This document shows, piece by piece, positions 27,501 to 36,961 of a DNA stretch of 64,000 nt. This stretch comes from Halorubrum sp. CBA1125 (GTDB lineage: Archaea > Halobacteriota > Halobacteria > Halobacteriales > Haloferacaceae). Under the pieces are notes generated by a model. It saw only the letters and a list, made by a program, of their open reading frames with translations, was not told where the DNA came from and made no database searches. How positions within the stretch are numbered: the first letter of the stretch is position 1; each line of letters opens with the position of its first letter. Position numbers and translations under genes: made by a program. The stretch is taken from NCBI RefSeq assembly GCF_009742825.1, contig NZ_WPCE01000002.1, positions 17,750 through 81,749 of the forward strand, read 5' to 3'.

Positions 27501-28217
27501 GTTGTCCTGAACATCGTCGATCGCACGGGCTGCGTCGTCTTCGTCGTCGAACTCGTCTGTCGACTCTACCAGTGCGGTCTCCATATCCGACCGCACGAAC
27601 ATCGCATCCTTCCGGGCCTCTGTCCAGTCTTTCCCGGTGTTTGACTCGATGGTAGCGACGAAGTCGTCGTACACGCCTCGTGATTCGAGTTCCTGTTCCA
27701 TCTGGGCGACCCAGGGCATAGAAGCGTACCCGCGGGACGTGTTGAATTCACGGTGAATGATCTCGGTGATGGATTCACTTCCAGATGCATCGGCCTTCGC
27801 GCCGATCTGGAACATCAACACCTCGGAATCGAATTTGTTCGTGACCGACGAGACGGCTCCGTCGAGCATCTCGTTGCCCTCGATCCGATCACGGAACATC
27901 TCCGCTGCATACGTATCCCCGAACTCCCGGTTTTCCAGGACGTGACCGAGGATCTTCATAAAGTGGCTTTTCCCGGATCCGAAGAACCCGGAAACCCACA
28001 TCCCAACGTCCTCTGTTTGGGCGTGTTCCGTGTCGATGACGGCCTCTAGGGCGTCCGAGAAGTGCCGTTCGAGTTGCGGTGTGAGGATGTACTCTTCGAG
28101 TTCTTTCTTGACGACGCTCGGGTCATCGTTATCGACTTTGACGACCCGGTCGATCTTCCGATTGATCGGCCGGTAGAAGATCTCGTTGATTTGGTAGGTA
28201 GAAGTAGTGTCACTCAT
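24572..28217 (-). pseudogene. brxC: BrxC, large BREX P-loop ATPase, split by a frameshift
   Basis: The 5' part from ATG 28217 begins INEIFYRPINRKIDRVVKV, then VSGFFGSGKSHFMKILG (Walker A, about 81), and RYFVFIDEISQFIGDDG (Walker B). It goes out of frame after VKSIREATPK. The other frame continues NADPEIASRVLKSLYLLQQL and runs about 730 residues of helical, coiled-coil sequence to the stop at 24572. One base too many in the T6 run at 26769-26774 (A6 on the coding strand) explains the break; with five the product has about 1214 residues, normal for BrxC. BrxC is the DUF499-type ATPase of the BREX core. The same caution as for BrxL applies: sequencing error or real inactivation. Confidence 0.87.
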
Positions 28218-28779
28218 GTCCGATCACCTTCGCGCGGTAATATGTTCCCTCAGATTCGTCGAGGAATCTTAAACTCTTGTCATCAACGGTCGCCGGATAA
28301 CAAAACACGATCGGGGTGTCATCTGGCGTGTTCGTCTCCAACTGCCCCATAAGCGTAGATGCACTAGCGAACGGATACAGGATACCCATTCGATACACAA
28401 CAACGGTGTCTGCGTCTTCGGCTTGCGTGGCAATAGCCGATGCCAGTTGCCCCATTTCACCGTCGTCGAGTAGTGAGGATTTCAATCCGCTGAGCAGCTG
28501 TTCACGATCCCGGCGTTCGAGGTCGATTACGTTGTCGAGGATGCCTCGCTCCTCTAGCACGCTGAAGACGAGGTCACGCATATCGATCGCGGCAACCGTT
28601 TGGTCGTGGTACTCCAGTTTCTCGATGAGACTCCGAATTTCCTCATCGACTTCGATTTCGTCGGCGGGATCGTACGTGAACACGATGAATGGAACACCCG
28701 CTCGCTTTCCGACTTCCTCTCTATCCTCACGAACAAGTCGTTCGACTTCTTCGAGTCGTGTTTGAAAGTCAGAAAGCAT
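28210..28779 (-). CDS. brxB: BrxB (DUF1788)
   Basis: The protein has 189 residues, starting MLSDFQTRLEEVERLVREDRE. The DUF1788 pattern is clear: VPFIVFTYDPADE, then VVVYRMGILYPFASASTLMGQL, then TPIVFCYPATVDDKSLRFLDE at the end. BrxB is a core BREX protein that binds PglZ. Its stop overlaps the brxC start by 8 nt and its start overlaps the brxA end by 11 nt, consistent with coupled translation of the complex. No defects. Confidence 0.92.
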   Translation of the reverse strand: MLSDFQTRLEEVERLVREDREEVGKRAGVPFIVFTYDPADEIEVDEEIRSLIEKLEYHDQTVAAIDMRDLVFSVLEERGILDNVIDLERRDREQLLSGLKSSLLDDGEMGQLASAIATQAEDADTVVVYRMGILYPFASASTLMGQLETNTPDDTPIVFCYPATVDDKSLRFLDESEGTYYRAKVIGHE

Positions 28780-29581
28780 CGATCAACTTGTCTATCGTCT
28801 CGTGTTTCATTCTCAATCGTTCTGTCGATCCGCGTTTCTCATAGTTAATGTACTGTGGCGAAATATCGCGGATTCGGCGCTGGACTTCGGATTCATCCAT
28901 CAAGAAGAGTTTCCAGTCATCGTGTTCGATCACGTCCGATGCGGACGAAGCCTCGTCGTCGAAGAGACGATACACCACGTACGCGATCGTTTCGTCAGGG
29001 ATGTAGGTAACTGCGAATTCCTTTCGCTGTCTACCTTCTAACAGGCCGAAGTTTCTGAGTGAAGTGAGATACTTCGTTGCTGCCTCATTGATCGTTGAGT
29101 CGGACCGGTCACGAAGGTCAGCATAGTCGTCCTTGATGGATTTGAGGAACGTGACGATGTCTTCGGCCTGGATAGAGAGAGTGCCGCGCTGAAACTCGGG
29201 ATAGAGGAATTCGATCGTGATGAGGCGGATGAATGGGTCTTGGGCGAACTCGTAGTAGAGACACCAATCGGCTACATCACTCCGAACGTCAGTTGAAAGT
29301 ACCCGCATTAGCGGGGTCTCGGTGTAGTCTTCTTTACTCGGGATGTGTCTCCGGGTTACCTCGCGGAGAATGTTCGTTCGGTACTCGTCCGTGTTTTTGT
29401 TCAGGATGTTGTCTTCGACCACCATCCGCTCCAGTTCATCGTACGATTCTGATTCGGTGTACGCCTGAAGGATTCGCTTGGTCTCGTCGATGTAGGTACT
29501 GTGATGGGCGATTTTTGGGTCAAGACTCGTGGCTTGATCGCCGTTGTCTTCGTTTTCAGGCTCCAGGTGTTCGTTGCTCAT
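28769..29581 (-). CDS. brxA: BrxA (DUF1819)
   Basis: The protein has 270 residues. After a disordered acidic N-terminus of about 20 residues the sequence follows the BrxA/DUF1819 layout: VADWCLYYEFAQDPFIRLI, then EDIVTFLKSIKDDY, a winged-helix-like second half (TKYLTSLRNFGLLEGRQRKEFAVTYIPDE) and a C-terminal helix. BrxA is a small DNA-binding protein of BREX, related to NusB-like folds. It lies 9 nt after the BrxE-like gene and overlaps brxB. Confidence 0.88.
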   Translation of the reverse strand: MSNEHLEPENEDNGDQATSLDPKIAHHSTYIDETKRILQAYTESESYDELERMVVEDNILNKNTDEYRTNILREVTRRHIPSKEDYTETPLMRVLSTDVRSDVADWCLYYEFAQDPFIRLITIEFLYPEFQRGTLSIQAEDIVTFLKSIKDDYADLRDRSDSTINEAATKYLTSLRNFGLLEGRQRKEFAVTYIPDETIAYVVYRLFDDEASSASDVIEHDDWKLFLMDESEVQRRIRDISPQYINYEKRGSTERLRMKHETIDKLIDAF

Positions 29582-29590
29582 ATGGAGTCC

Positions 29591-30238
29591 TCACGCGCTT
29601 TCCGATTTAAGTTCCGAGTTGAGTGGATAATACGGGACGTGTAGCCGTTCCGTATTTTGGCCGTAGCCACGCAACAGAGTGGCCAGCAGTCGCCATTTCT
29701 CTGCCTCAATCTCGGACTGGTCGAATCCATCTTCGCTGATACGATATGACTCACTCCCCGGATCGGGGAGTGAAATGGAAGCGGCGGAGATATTCGATGC
29801 CATCTGTTCAATAATCGGGTCCGCCCAATCGGTCTCTAGAGACTGGACAGAGAGACCCTCAAGGTCAGTCAATAACGGCTCATCGGAAGCGTTGAGGTCT
29901 TCGATGGCAGCTCCGAGTTGTGCTTCGAGCTTTGGACCGAACGAAAACAGCGAGATAGAATCCGCAGGGAGCACATCCGATTCTGCTTTCCGACCGACCT
30001 TCATTGCAAGGTTGATCTGAGACTGCAGCCGGGTTTTAGGAGTCACTTCTTCCAGTCTTGCTCGGCCAGTTTCTGAGAGAACGCGTGAGTCCCACCATCC
30101 TTGATTATTCGATTCACCCACGCGTTCGATCAATAACCGGGACCCGATGAGATCTAGAAAGAAGTCATCTTCCAGTCCCGCCTCGCGGAGATTCTGCCGT
30201 GTTGAGGTAAACACCTCGACGAGATCGTGTGAGGTCAT
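29591..30238 (-). CDS. BrxE-like first gene of the BREX operon
   Basis: The protein has 215 residues. The N-terminal part LIGSRLLIERVGESNNQGWWDSRVLSETGRARLEE resembles the start of BrxE proteins, with a Trp-Trp-Asp-Ser motif about residue 48. The middle is helical and the C-terminus contains EAEKWRLLATLLRGYGQNTERLHVPYYPL. BrxE is known as an accessory gene at the 5' end of type 6 BREX loci, upstream of brxA, exactly the position here. The rest of this locus has the type 1 set with brxL and no brxD or brxH. The family call comes from memory of the motif and position. Confidence 0.6.
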   Translation of the reverse strand: MTSHDLVEVFTSTRQNLREAGLEDDFFLDLIGSRLLIERVGESNNQGWWDSRVLSETGRARLEEVTPKTRLQSQINLAMKVGRKAESDVLPADSISLFSFGPKLEAQLGAAIEDLNASDEPLLTDLEGLSVQSLETDWADPIIEQMASNISAASISLPDPGSESYRISEDGFDQSEIEAEKWRLLATLLRGYGQNTERLHVPYYPLNSELKSESA

Positions 30239-30320
30239 ATGTACATCCTCAAGTCGGGATGGCTTAGAACCAGCGCCTCAACTCTTGGAGCACGTAGTAG
30301 TATCTGGCTCGGTACGGAAC

Positions 30321-30327
30321 AAATATC
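30321..30327 (+). promoter_or_regulatory. TATA-like element for the phosphoesterase gene
   Basis: AAATATC at 30321-30327 lies about 30 nt before the ATG at 30356, the distance for a leaderless haloarchaeal transcript. This decides the start against the in-frame ATG at 30239, which would lie directly beside the divergent BREX start. Confidence 0.45.
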
Positions 30328-30355
30328 ACCGTACGGCAGGGAGTTGTCGAGTACG

Positions 30356-31672
30356 ATGGGTGCTGGGAATGAGTTGGTGGAGTTGTATGACGGTCTTTCG
30401 GTTCTCTATAGCTCGCTGCCTGAGGCGACGGAGTTGGAGTGGAAGCGAGCGGTGAAATCAGTCTTGTACGGTGGCGAGCTGTTGGCTGAAGAAGTGTCGT
30501 GTTATGGGGAACAGCAGAATAAGCGGAACCACAAGAAGCGGAAAGAGTACGTCCGCCGATATGGTGATGGGTCACGGATTACGGATTTTTCAGCCATCAC
30601 GGTGGCGGAGCCACGGCCACAAGATCGGCAGTATGTTCCGCCCGGTGCGGTGATCCCGGTTGCACCAGAGTCTGGAGAGGTGCTCCCGGTACACGTCTCG
30701 ACGAACGAAGTCGATCGAGCGATTTCATTATTGGCGGAATTCCCGGCTGAGCCGGCGGCAGATCGGCCGGGTGATGGTGTCGATGTGTTGCTTGATCCAG
30801 CTCGTGTTCGCCGTGCTCGGGAGAATACAGGACAGGGATCAGGGGGCGATGCGGTAACGGTCCTATTTGTGAGTGATACGCACCTTGGGTATGAGAATCG
30901 GGCGGTGACGGGGCGCGGCAAGACGGTGTCGTGGATCAGTGAGGTGTCGAGTACCGACGCGTTCACACGAATCGTGACGATTGCGATTGAGCAGGATGTT
31001 GATGCGGTTATTCATACGGGCGATATTGTCGATCACGAGGTTGACCAGGAAACTCTCGATAACGCTGCGGCGAGGCTGGAGCTATTATCCAAGGTAGGGA
31101 TCCCAGTCTACTGTATCATTGGCTCACACGATCGAGATTCATACGCACCGCAACACGCGAATTCGAAGAATGGGATCGCGTGGTTACAACAGCAGGTTAG
31201 AAAGGGTACCCTCGTGGAACTCTCGACGAGTCCGACGCCGGTTGCTGGCGGGCCGCTTGACGCGTATGGGATTCCAGCGGGAAATACGGGGATCGACGAC
31301 GTTGCGAAGTTCAAGCCTCTGGGATGGGAGCCATCCGATATGCAGTTCGGGTCGTCGTCACCCGAGCCGAACGTGCTCTGTCTCCATGACGGCGTCACAC
31401 CGTACCGAGATCGGTCGACTGCTGATATTGATCTGGATCAGTTGCTTAGCCGGTCCGGAGTCTCGTTCGATTGTGTATTGATCGGGGATGAGCATCGACC
31501 GAAAGACGATGATTTTGATAACGGATATTCATTCCAAGCGAGAGACGGGACGCCAGTACTCTACACCGGACCAGCTATACGGATTAGTGAGCCATACCGT
31601 GATCACGAGTCATTCGTGACGGAGTTGACGTTCGCTGCTGATGGGGTCAGTACGACTCAACACTCTGTATGA
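30356..31672 (+). CDS. Mre11/SbcD-like metallophosphoesterase
   Basis: The protein has 438 residues from ATG 30356. The N-terminal 165 residues are helical and linker-like. From about residue 168 the calcineurin-like phosphoesterase motifs follow in order: LFVSDTHLGYE, VIHTGDIVDHE, CIIGSHDRDS, LCLHDGV and LIGDEHRP. This gives the Asp, His, Asn/Ser and His ligands of a two-metal centre as in Mre11/SbcD nucleases; the GNHD motif is GSHD here. Such enzymes process DNA ends and hairpins. It precedes an SF2 helicase on the same strand with a 116-bp gap. A nuclease-helicase pair next to BREX fits a defence role. The fused N-terminal region is unlike classical Mre11. Confidence 0.78.
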   Translation: MGAGNELVELYDGLSVLYSSLPEATELEWKRAVKSVLYGGELLAEEVSCYGEQQNKRNHKKRKEYVRRYGDGSRITDFSAITVAEPRPQDRQYVPPGAVIPVAPESGEVLPVHVSTNEVDRAISLLAEFPAEPAADRPGDGVDVLLDPARVRRARENTGQGSGGDAVTVLFVSDTHLGYENRAVTGRGKTVSWISEVSSTDAFTRIVTIAIEQDVDAVIHTGDIVDHEVDQETLDNAAARLELLSKVGIPVYCIIGSHDRDSYAPQHANSKNGIAWLQQQVRKGTLVELSTSPTPVAGGPLDAYGIPAGNTGIDDVAKFKPLGWEPSDMQFGSSSPEPNVLCLHDGVTPYRDRSTADIDLDQLLSRSGVSFDCVLIGDEHRPKDDDFDNGYSFQARDGTPVLYTGPAIRISEPYRDHESFVTELTFAADGVSTTQHSV

Positions 31673-31788
31673 GTGTGTAACCGTCTCTCGTAGCGATGCT
31701 GTTCTAGTCAGAGGCTTCAACGAACTGTGCGATCGTGAGAGTAAGACGCACCATCACACATATATGACACCGTCCAAGACTATTCGTA

Positions 31789-34380
31789 GTGCGACGATTT
31801 GGGGATCCTGAGTACTGGTCATTTACCGCATACCGCGATGATTTCCTTGCAGACCGCCCCACTATTGAGCAGCTTGCGATACTTGATGAGGAGATCGTCA
31901 ATAAGGCGCTTCTGTCACGGTACCAAGGCCCGATCGGCCCGAATGAGTGGTCCTTTCTCGGGGGGTACTACGGTGAACTCTTTGGGAGCTTCGTATCTGA
32001 GCGCGTTGCAGGGCTTATCGATACGACACCGATTGAAACCCGAGAAGATCAGTTCCACGAGTTCCGGAAGGCGATCATCAGTTTGAATCAGCAGTTGTCG
32101 GCAGGTGGGTCTCCGGACGGCACGACGATTTCACGTCCAGCGGAACGCGTGCTCTTAAAACGGCTACGACAGGAGCGGTACGATCCGTCTGATCTGGACG
32201 TGTCTCATATTAGTCGTGGCAGCGGGCTGTATTTGCTTGAGTTGTTCGCAACGGCAGCCCAGCAGTCAGTGACGACCGAGACGGACCTGCTCGAAACGTT
32301 GCTGGCTCAGACTACTGCGTTCAAGGAGCTTGACAAAGCGGACGCCCGTGCGTTACTGACCCGACCTGTGCTGATGGTGTCTCTCTGGGAGAATCAGCGG
32401 GAAGGGCTTGACCACTGGCTTGCGAGCGACGGCGAGGGCATCCTTGAGATGGCGACGGCGACGGGGAAGACGGTTGCTGGCATCGCAGCGATCGCTAACC
32501 TGTGCGGTGACGTGCCGGAGAACCCTGAGCAGACCCCGCAGACTGACGATGCGGAGATTATGATCGTCGCGCATTCGAACGCGATCCTCAGTCAGTGGGA
32601 GCGAGAAATCCGAGACAGGCTTGGATTGACGACTCGGGCAGGCAGCGGTAGCGGACGCCCGGACAGGTTGTCGTTTTCGACGGCGACAGTGGAGTTTTAC
32701 ACCGCTCAGTCGCTGCTCCCGCGCTACGACCGTGATTTGGCCGATCAATACGATCTCGTGATTTATGATGAGGTACATCACTATTCGAATCTTGACGGTG
32801 GGTACGGCGAGGCGATACGCCGGCCGAATTACGACCGTGCGATGGGGTTATCGGCGACGATCGGGGAGCAAACAGACCCGAAGCGGGACCGGCTTGAAGA
32901 GATCCTCGCGCCAGTGGTCTATACGTATGATCTGCAGGACGCTCAACGTGATGGAGTGATCCCGGATTTCGAGTGGACTGTTCATCCGATTGGGTTGGAT
33001 CCGTATGAGCGCGAGGAGTGGGAACAGGCGACTGAGTCCATCACGAATCAGTTCCGAGCACTCAAACACGACGACACGACAACGAAACTGCTCCGCCAGC
33101 TGAGTGTGCCGTTCACCCAGCTTGAGGACCTCGGTGATTTCATCCGCGCACACCGGGCGGCAGAACTCGAACTCAACGACGTGCCGGACTCATGGGGGCA
33201 GCTCCAAGCGGCGATTCAGAGTCGCAACTGGATCCGGCACCGGTCACAGCCGAAAATAGAAGGTGCAGTAACGCTGGCTCGTGAGTACCTCACCGGCGTC
33301 GATGACGGAGTCAAGTTGGTGATGTTCGCTATGGACATCGAAACCGCAGAGCAACTTGGTGAGGAGTTGGCCGACGCGACAGAGAACGTGTTCGTGGTAC
33401 ACAGCAAAATCGCCGCCTCTAGTAACAAGAAGGACCGGATGGTTAATCGCCGGATCGAGCAGTTCTCAGCGGCTGATCACGGTGTCCTCATCGCGCCAAA
33501 ACTTCTCGACGAAGGGATTGACGTTCCGGATGCAGAAGTCGGGATTAACGTCTCGGGAACCAAGACGAAACTGCAACTCGTTCAGCGGATGGGTCGAGTA
33601 CTCCGCCGCCACGGCGATCAGGAGCCACACTTCCATCACTTCGTCGCTGTGCCCGAAGGCGACGATCACCTCGCAGGGTTAGACGACAAGCAGTACGTCC
33701 AGCAGCGGCACTGGGTGCGTGAACTCGGTGAAAAGATCGGGCAACAGCCGACGATCGACGAGGCGAACGTCGACGAGGCGTTGCTCGCTCGTGCTGAGGC
33801 CCGCGGAAACGAACTGTGGGCGCAGGATCTACTTGATGATCTTGAAATCGAAACCGTTCAAGGGTCGGTTCGGATGGATGAGATCGTCGAGGGGCTAACG
33901 TCATCAGCGGTGCAAACACTACTCGATACCGTTGATTTCGACCACGATACTGTCGTTGAATCTGACTGGGAAACAGCAATGACACTACTCCGCACGAATG
34001 AGTCCCTCACACCAAAGGCACTGCAACGGACATGGTGGCTGTTCCCGGTCTACCGTAACCGACCGGACGAACTCCAAGAACTGCTCCGTAAGGTAGCTCA
34101 ATACCGTACTGCGTCTGATGCAGCTGACGACTCCAGTACACCAACAGAAACGACGAGCGAGACGAGCACGCACCGGGGCAGCGAAACGTCCCAGGAAGGC
34201 TCAGAGAACACAGACGAGACAGAGGAGCCGTCAAGCAGAGGTGATACCCAGACATCTGACTCGCCAGCGCCGGATAAAAAGAGGACTTCCGTCGAGGCCA
34301 ATAAACAGGATGCTGATGATTCTGGAGAGCAATCCGATGACGGAAGTGTCGTTAGTCGAATCAAGCGTCTTTTTTCGTAG
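31789..34380 (+). CDS. SF2 DEAD/DEAH-type helicase
   Basis: The protein has 863 residues from GTG 31789, the first start after an in-frame stop. Residues 1-190 form an N-terminal accessory region. Helicase motifs follow: EMATATGKTVAGIAAIA (I, about 223), DLVIYDEVHHYSN (II, about 326), MGLSATIGE (III), then GVLIAPKLLDEGIDVP and LVQRMGRVLRRHG (V and VI). The C-terminal 120 residues are a Ser/Thr/Glu-rich linker ending VVSRIKRLFS, a basic tail almost identical in pattern to the end of the PLD-ATPase at 2585. It resembles the helicases of restriction systems. It probably works with the phosphoesterase upstream. Confidence 0.83.
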   Translation: MRRFGDPEYWSFTAYRDDFLADRPTIEQLAILDEEIVNKALLSRYQGPIGPNEWSFLGGYYGELFGSFVSERVAGLIDTTPIETREDQFHEFRKAIISLNQQLSAGGSPDGTTISRPAERVLLKRLRQERYDPSDLDVSHISRGSGLYLLELFATAAQQSVTTETDLLETLLAQTTAFKELDKADARALLTRPVLMVSLWENQREGLDHWLASDGEGILEMATATGKTVAGIAAIANLCGDVPENPEQTPQTDDAEIMIVAHSNAILSQWEREIRDRLGLTTRAGSGSGRPDRLSFSTATVEFYTAQSLLPRYDRDLADQYDLVIYDEVHHYSNLDGGYGEAIRRPNYDRAMGLSATIGEQTDPKRDRLEEILAPVVYTYDLQDAQRDGVIPDFEWTVHPIGLDPYEREEWEQATESITNQFRALKHDDTTTKLLRQLSVPFTQLEDLGDFIRAHRAAELELNDVPDSWGQLQAAIQSRNWIRHRSQPKIEGAVTLAREYLTGVDDGVKLVMFAMDIETAEQLGEELADATENVFVVHSKIAASSNKKDRMVNRRIEQFSAADHGVLIAPKLLDEGIDVPDAEVGINVSGTKTKLQLVQRMGRVLRRHGDQEPHFHHFVAVPEGDDHLAGLDDKQYVQQRHWVRELGEKIGQQPTIDEANVDEALLARAEARGNELWAQDLLDDLEIETVQGSVRMDEIVEGLTSSAVQTLLDTVDFDHDTVVESDWETAMTLLRTNESLTPKALQRTWWLFPVYRNRPDELQELLRKVAQYRTASDAADDSSTPTETTSETSTHRGSETSQEGSENTDETEEPSSRGDTQTSDSPAPDKKRTSVEANKQDADDSGEQSDDGSVVSRIKRLFS

Positions 34381-34466
34381 TTACAACGAATAGAAGTGCC
34401 CTAGAACTATTCGAAAGGAGCCTACTCACACCGGCAAACATGGGTCACCCATCAGAACGCGCTTGC

Positions 34467-34910
34467 CTATCGGTCGTCAGGAGTAGGGGTGAAAGCACTG
34501 AACTGACGGCCGGATATTGCGGTCGGTTCTAAGCGGTAGTAGTCCATTGTGAATTCATCTGGGGTCGTTTCGGTGTAAACATTCAGAGTTGGAATAGAAG
34601 CATTTTCTGCGATTGCTGTGTCGGCCTTGGTTTCGTCCTCTCCAGGGACAGGTTCAATCGAACCCTGAACAAGGACGCTTCTTGTAGGGTTTTCGTCGTA
34701 GACCGTCAACGTCGCTGTCTCTGTCGTTTCGAGGAATCTCATCTTCTTGCTATTAGCGGTATAGACAAACTGAAAATACACTTTCTCACCGTCGTAGCCG
34801 AACGATTCTGGAATCGAATACGCTTCTGTACCGTCAGTAAGTGCGAGTACACCAACTCCAGACTCGTAAAGTAGTGTGTTAATCTCTTCCTGCGATAATT
34901 TATCAGTCAT
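34467..34910 (-). CDS. Pyridoxamine 5'-phosphate oxidase-like flavin/heme-binding protein
   Basis: The protein has 147 residues. The split-barrel fold is recognisable from LSQEEINTLLYESGVGVLAL, then AYSIPESFGYDGEKVYFQFV, then SKKMRFLETTETATLTVYDE, and VLVQGSIEPV. Haloarchaea have many such small PNPOx-like proteins that bind FMN or F420. It has its own promoter region with the divergent sensor kinase, and looks like ordinary genome content between defence genes. Confidence 0.85.
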   Translation of the reverse strand: MTDKLSQEEINTLLYESGVGVLALTDGTEAYSIPESFGYDGEKVYFQFVYTANSKKMRFLETTETATLTVYDENPTRSVLVQGSIEPVPGEDETKADTAIAENASIPTLNVYTETTPDEFTMDYYRLEPTAISGRQFSAFTPTPDDR

Positions 34911-35050
34911 ACTAACACGTAGTCGTCATCTAACGGAATATGTTTTGCTTATAGCTTGAACTGCGAGTGGTAGCTCATCTCAATTAGCAGAGAGAAGGTC
35001 AGATCGGTCTCTGTCAGAGTACTTGACCAACAGTTATTGATAGCTAGAGA

Positions 35051-36736
35051 ATGTCTTTTATGAGAATGATAGACCCACTTCTTCTCGGTCATCTCATCAT
35101 TTTCGCGCTGTCTGCGATTGCCTGTGTGGCTGCGATTCCTCAAGCACGGAAGATCCAGCATCCGGGGACACGGGAAGGGTTCGTTGTTTTCCTCGGTTCA
35201 GTCGCCCTGTGGTCTGGGGGATACATCGGCTACCTCATCGCACCGACACGGTCGGGAAAAGTTGCGTTCTATATTCTTGGGTTTGTGTTCGCATTCGTCG
35301 CTGTCGCGGCCTGGCTCTACTTTTGTGCTGCCTATACTGGCCGCCCACCGCGACACGCCCCGTTCCGGAATCTTATCCTCGGGACGTTCCTCTTTTTCAT
35401 CGCGCTCAAAGTCACGAATCCACTCCACAATCTCTATTTTACGACCGAATGGGTCACTGAGCCGTTTCCACATCTCGTTATTCACCATGAACTGCTCTAC
35501 TGGATCGTCTTAGGACTGTCATATGCCGCCATCACTGTCGGATTTTTCGTCCTTATGGAGCGATTCTATCATACTGGCAGTGACAGCCGTCCGCTCGTCG
35601 TGCTCGTTGGACTTTCAGGGCTCCCAGCTGGTGCAACGATCATTGGCGGCCAGATTGACTGGCTGCTCCCATTAATGTATGAGCCGCCTGGCGTCGCGCT
35701 CTTCGCCGTCGGAACGCTGTTTTTCTATAGACAGCGGTTTGAGGGGATCCGCCTCACTGGCGAATCAGACGAACCGGCGATCTTCCTCGATCAGGATACC
35801 TGTGTCCGGGATTACAACCAAGCAGCCCGTAGACTCTTTCCGGGGCTTGAGGAATCGTTTGGCAAACCTCTAACTGCTGTGAATACAGCACTTGCGGATC
35901 ATCTCACGAAGCAAGACGTGCTGGCGATTACGCAGAATGACGAGACACGATATTATGATGTGTCAAGCACGCCGTTCTTAGCTGGTGAGGTGACGACGGG
36001 CCAGTTGGTGACAGTTACCGACGTGACCGAACGTGAGTCGTATCGGAAACGGCTTGAAGAGAAAACCGAACAGCTTGAAGCCTTGAATCGCGTGGTTCGG
36101 CATGACATCCGGAACGATATGGCGGTGATTCTGGGCTGGGCCGAAATCCTGGAAGACCATATCGATGAAGATGGAGAAGAAGCCTTAGAGCGAGTCTTAC
36201 AGAAGTCCCGGCACGTGATTCAGTTCACTGAGGTTGCTCGTGACTTCGTTGAGTCACTCTCAGAGGATGCGGATGCTGAATTGGAACCAATCAAACTACA
36301 GCCGCTTCTGGATGCGGAACTCGCCGCAGTACGTGATTCGTTCCCGGATGCTCACTTTCAGGTATCGGGTGAACTCTGCGACGTATCAGTACTGGCAAAC
36401 GAGATGCTCTCCTCGGTCTTCCGGAATATCCTCGAAAATGCGGTTCGACACAACGACAAAGAGACTCCTGAAGTCACGATTAGTTGCGAAGAGGATTCAG
36501 ACACAGTTCGTGTTCGGATTGCAGATAATGGGCCTGGTATCCCCGATAACCAGAAAGACCAGATCTTCGGGAAGGGAGAAAAAGGATTAGACAGCCCCGG
36601 ATCTGGGATTGGTCTGTATCTCGTTCATCTCTTAACCAATCAATTCGGTGGTGAGGTGTGGGTCGAAGACAAAGATCCCAATGGTTCGGTCTTCGTCGTC
36701 GAGCTACCGATCCATACACCGTTGAATAAGAGATGA
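35051..36736 (+). CDS. Sensor histidine kinase with 7TM N-terminus and PAS domain
   Basis: The protein has 561 residues. Seven hydrophobic segments cover residues about 8-230 (HLIIFALSAIACVAAI first), as in the histidine kinase N-terminal 7TM domain. A PAS-like sensor (FLDQDTCVRDYNQAARRLF) covers 240-330, a HisKA-type dimerisation domain has its phospho-His in VVRHDIRNDMAVILG (about 348), and an HATPase_c domain has the N box in FRNILENAVRHND and the G boxes in IADNGPGIPDN and GSGIGLYLVHLL. The cognate response regulator is not adjacent. It is intact. Confidence 0.92.
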   Translation: MSFMRMIDPLLLGHLIIFALSAIACVAAIPQARKIQHPGTREGFVVFLGSVALWSGGYIGYLIAPTRSGKVAFYILGFVFAFVAVAAWLYFCAAYTGRPPRHAPFRNLILGTFLFFIALKVTNPLHNLYFTTEWVTEPFPHLVIHHELLYWIVLGLSYAAITVGFFVLMERFYHTGSDSRPLVVLVGLSGLPAGATIIGGQIDWLLPLMYEPPGVALFAVGTLFFYRQRFEGIRLTGESDEPAIFLDQDTCVRDYNQAARRLFPGLEESFGKPLTAVNTALADHLTKQDVLAITQNDETRYYDVSSTPFLAGEVTTGQLVTVTDVTERESYRKRLEEKTEQLEALNRVVRHDIRNDMAVILGWAEILEDHIDEDGEEALERVLQKSRHVIQFTEVARDFVESLSEDADAELEPIKLQPLLDAELAAVRDSFPDAHFQVSGELCDVSVLANEMLSSVFRNILENAVRHNDKETPEVTISCEEDSDTVRVRIADNGPGIPDNQKDQIFGKGEKGLDSPGSGIGLYLVHLLTNQFGGEVWVEDKDPNGSVFVVELPIHTPLNKR

Positions 36737-36961
36737 TTATTTGCAGGGTCTCCACCAGACACGTCCGGATCCGACTTTCTTAGTGCGGAGTTCACCTATG
36801 GATTCGAGGTCTTGTAAATAATTCCGAGCGGTATTGCGGTGTATATCGGTCTGAAGTTGTTTTGCGATTTGCGGAGCGGTGAATGGTTCGCACTTGTCGG
36901 AGTTGTCTTCGAAGATTGCTAATACGTCGTCTGTTGATGTGCTTGGAGTCCTTCCCGGCAT
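36737..36961 (-). CDS. Small winged-helix regulator
   Basis: The protein has 74 residues from ATG 36961 (MPGRTPSTSTDDVLAIFED). The DNA-binding domain has FTAPQIAKQLQTDIHRNTARNYLQDLESIGELRTKKVGSGRVWWRP, with the recognition helix at HRNTARNYL. The stop abuts the end of the sensor kinase, which converges on it. An upstream extension of the open frame has no domain character and was not used. Confidence 0.7.
   Translation of the reverse strand: MPGRTPSTSTDDVLAIFEDNSDKCEPFTAPQIAKQLQTDIHRNTARNYLQDLESIGELRTKKVGSGRVWWRPCK

Noticed and set aside
16079..30238. Type 5 BREX, the usual haloarchaeal type
   Set aside because: There is one BrxC, not two, and BrxL is present where type 5 has BrxHII.
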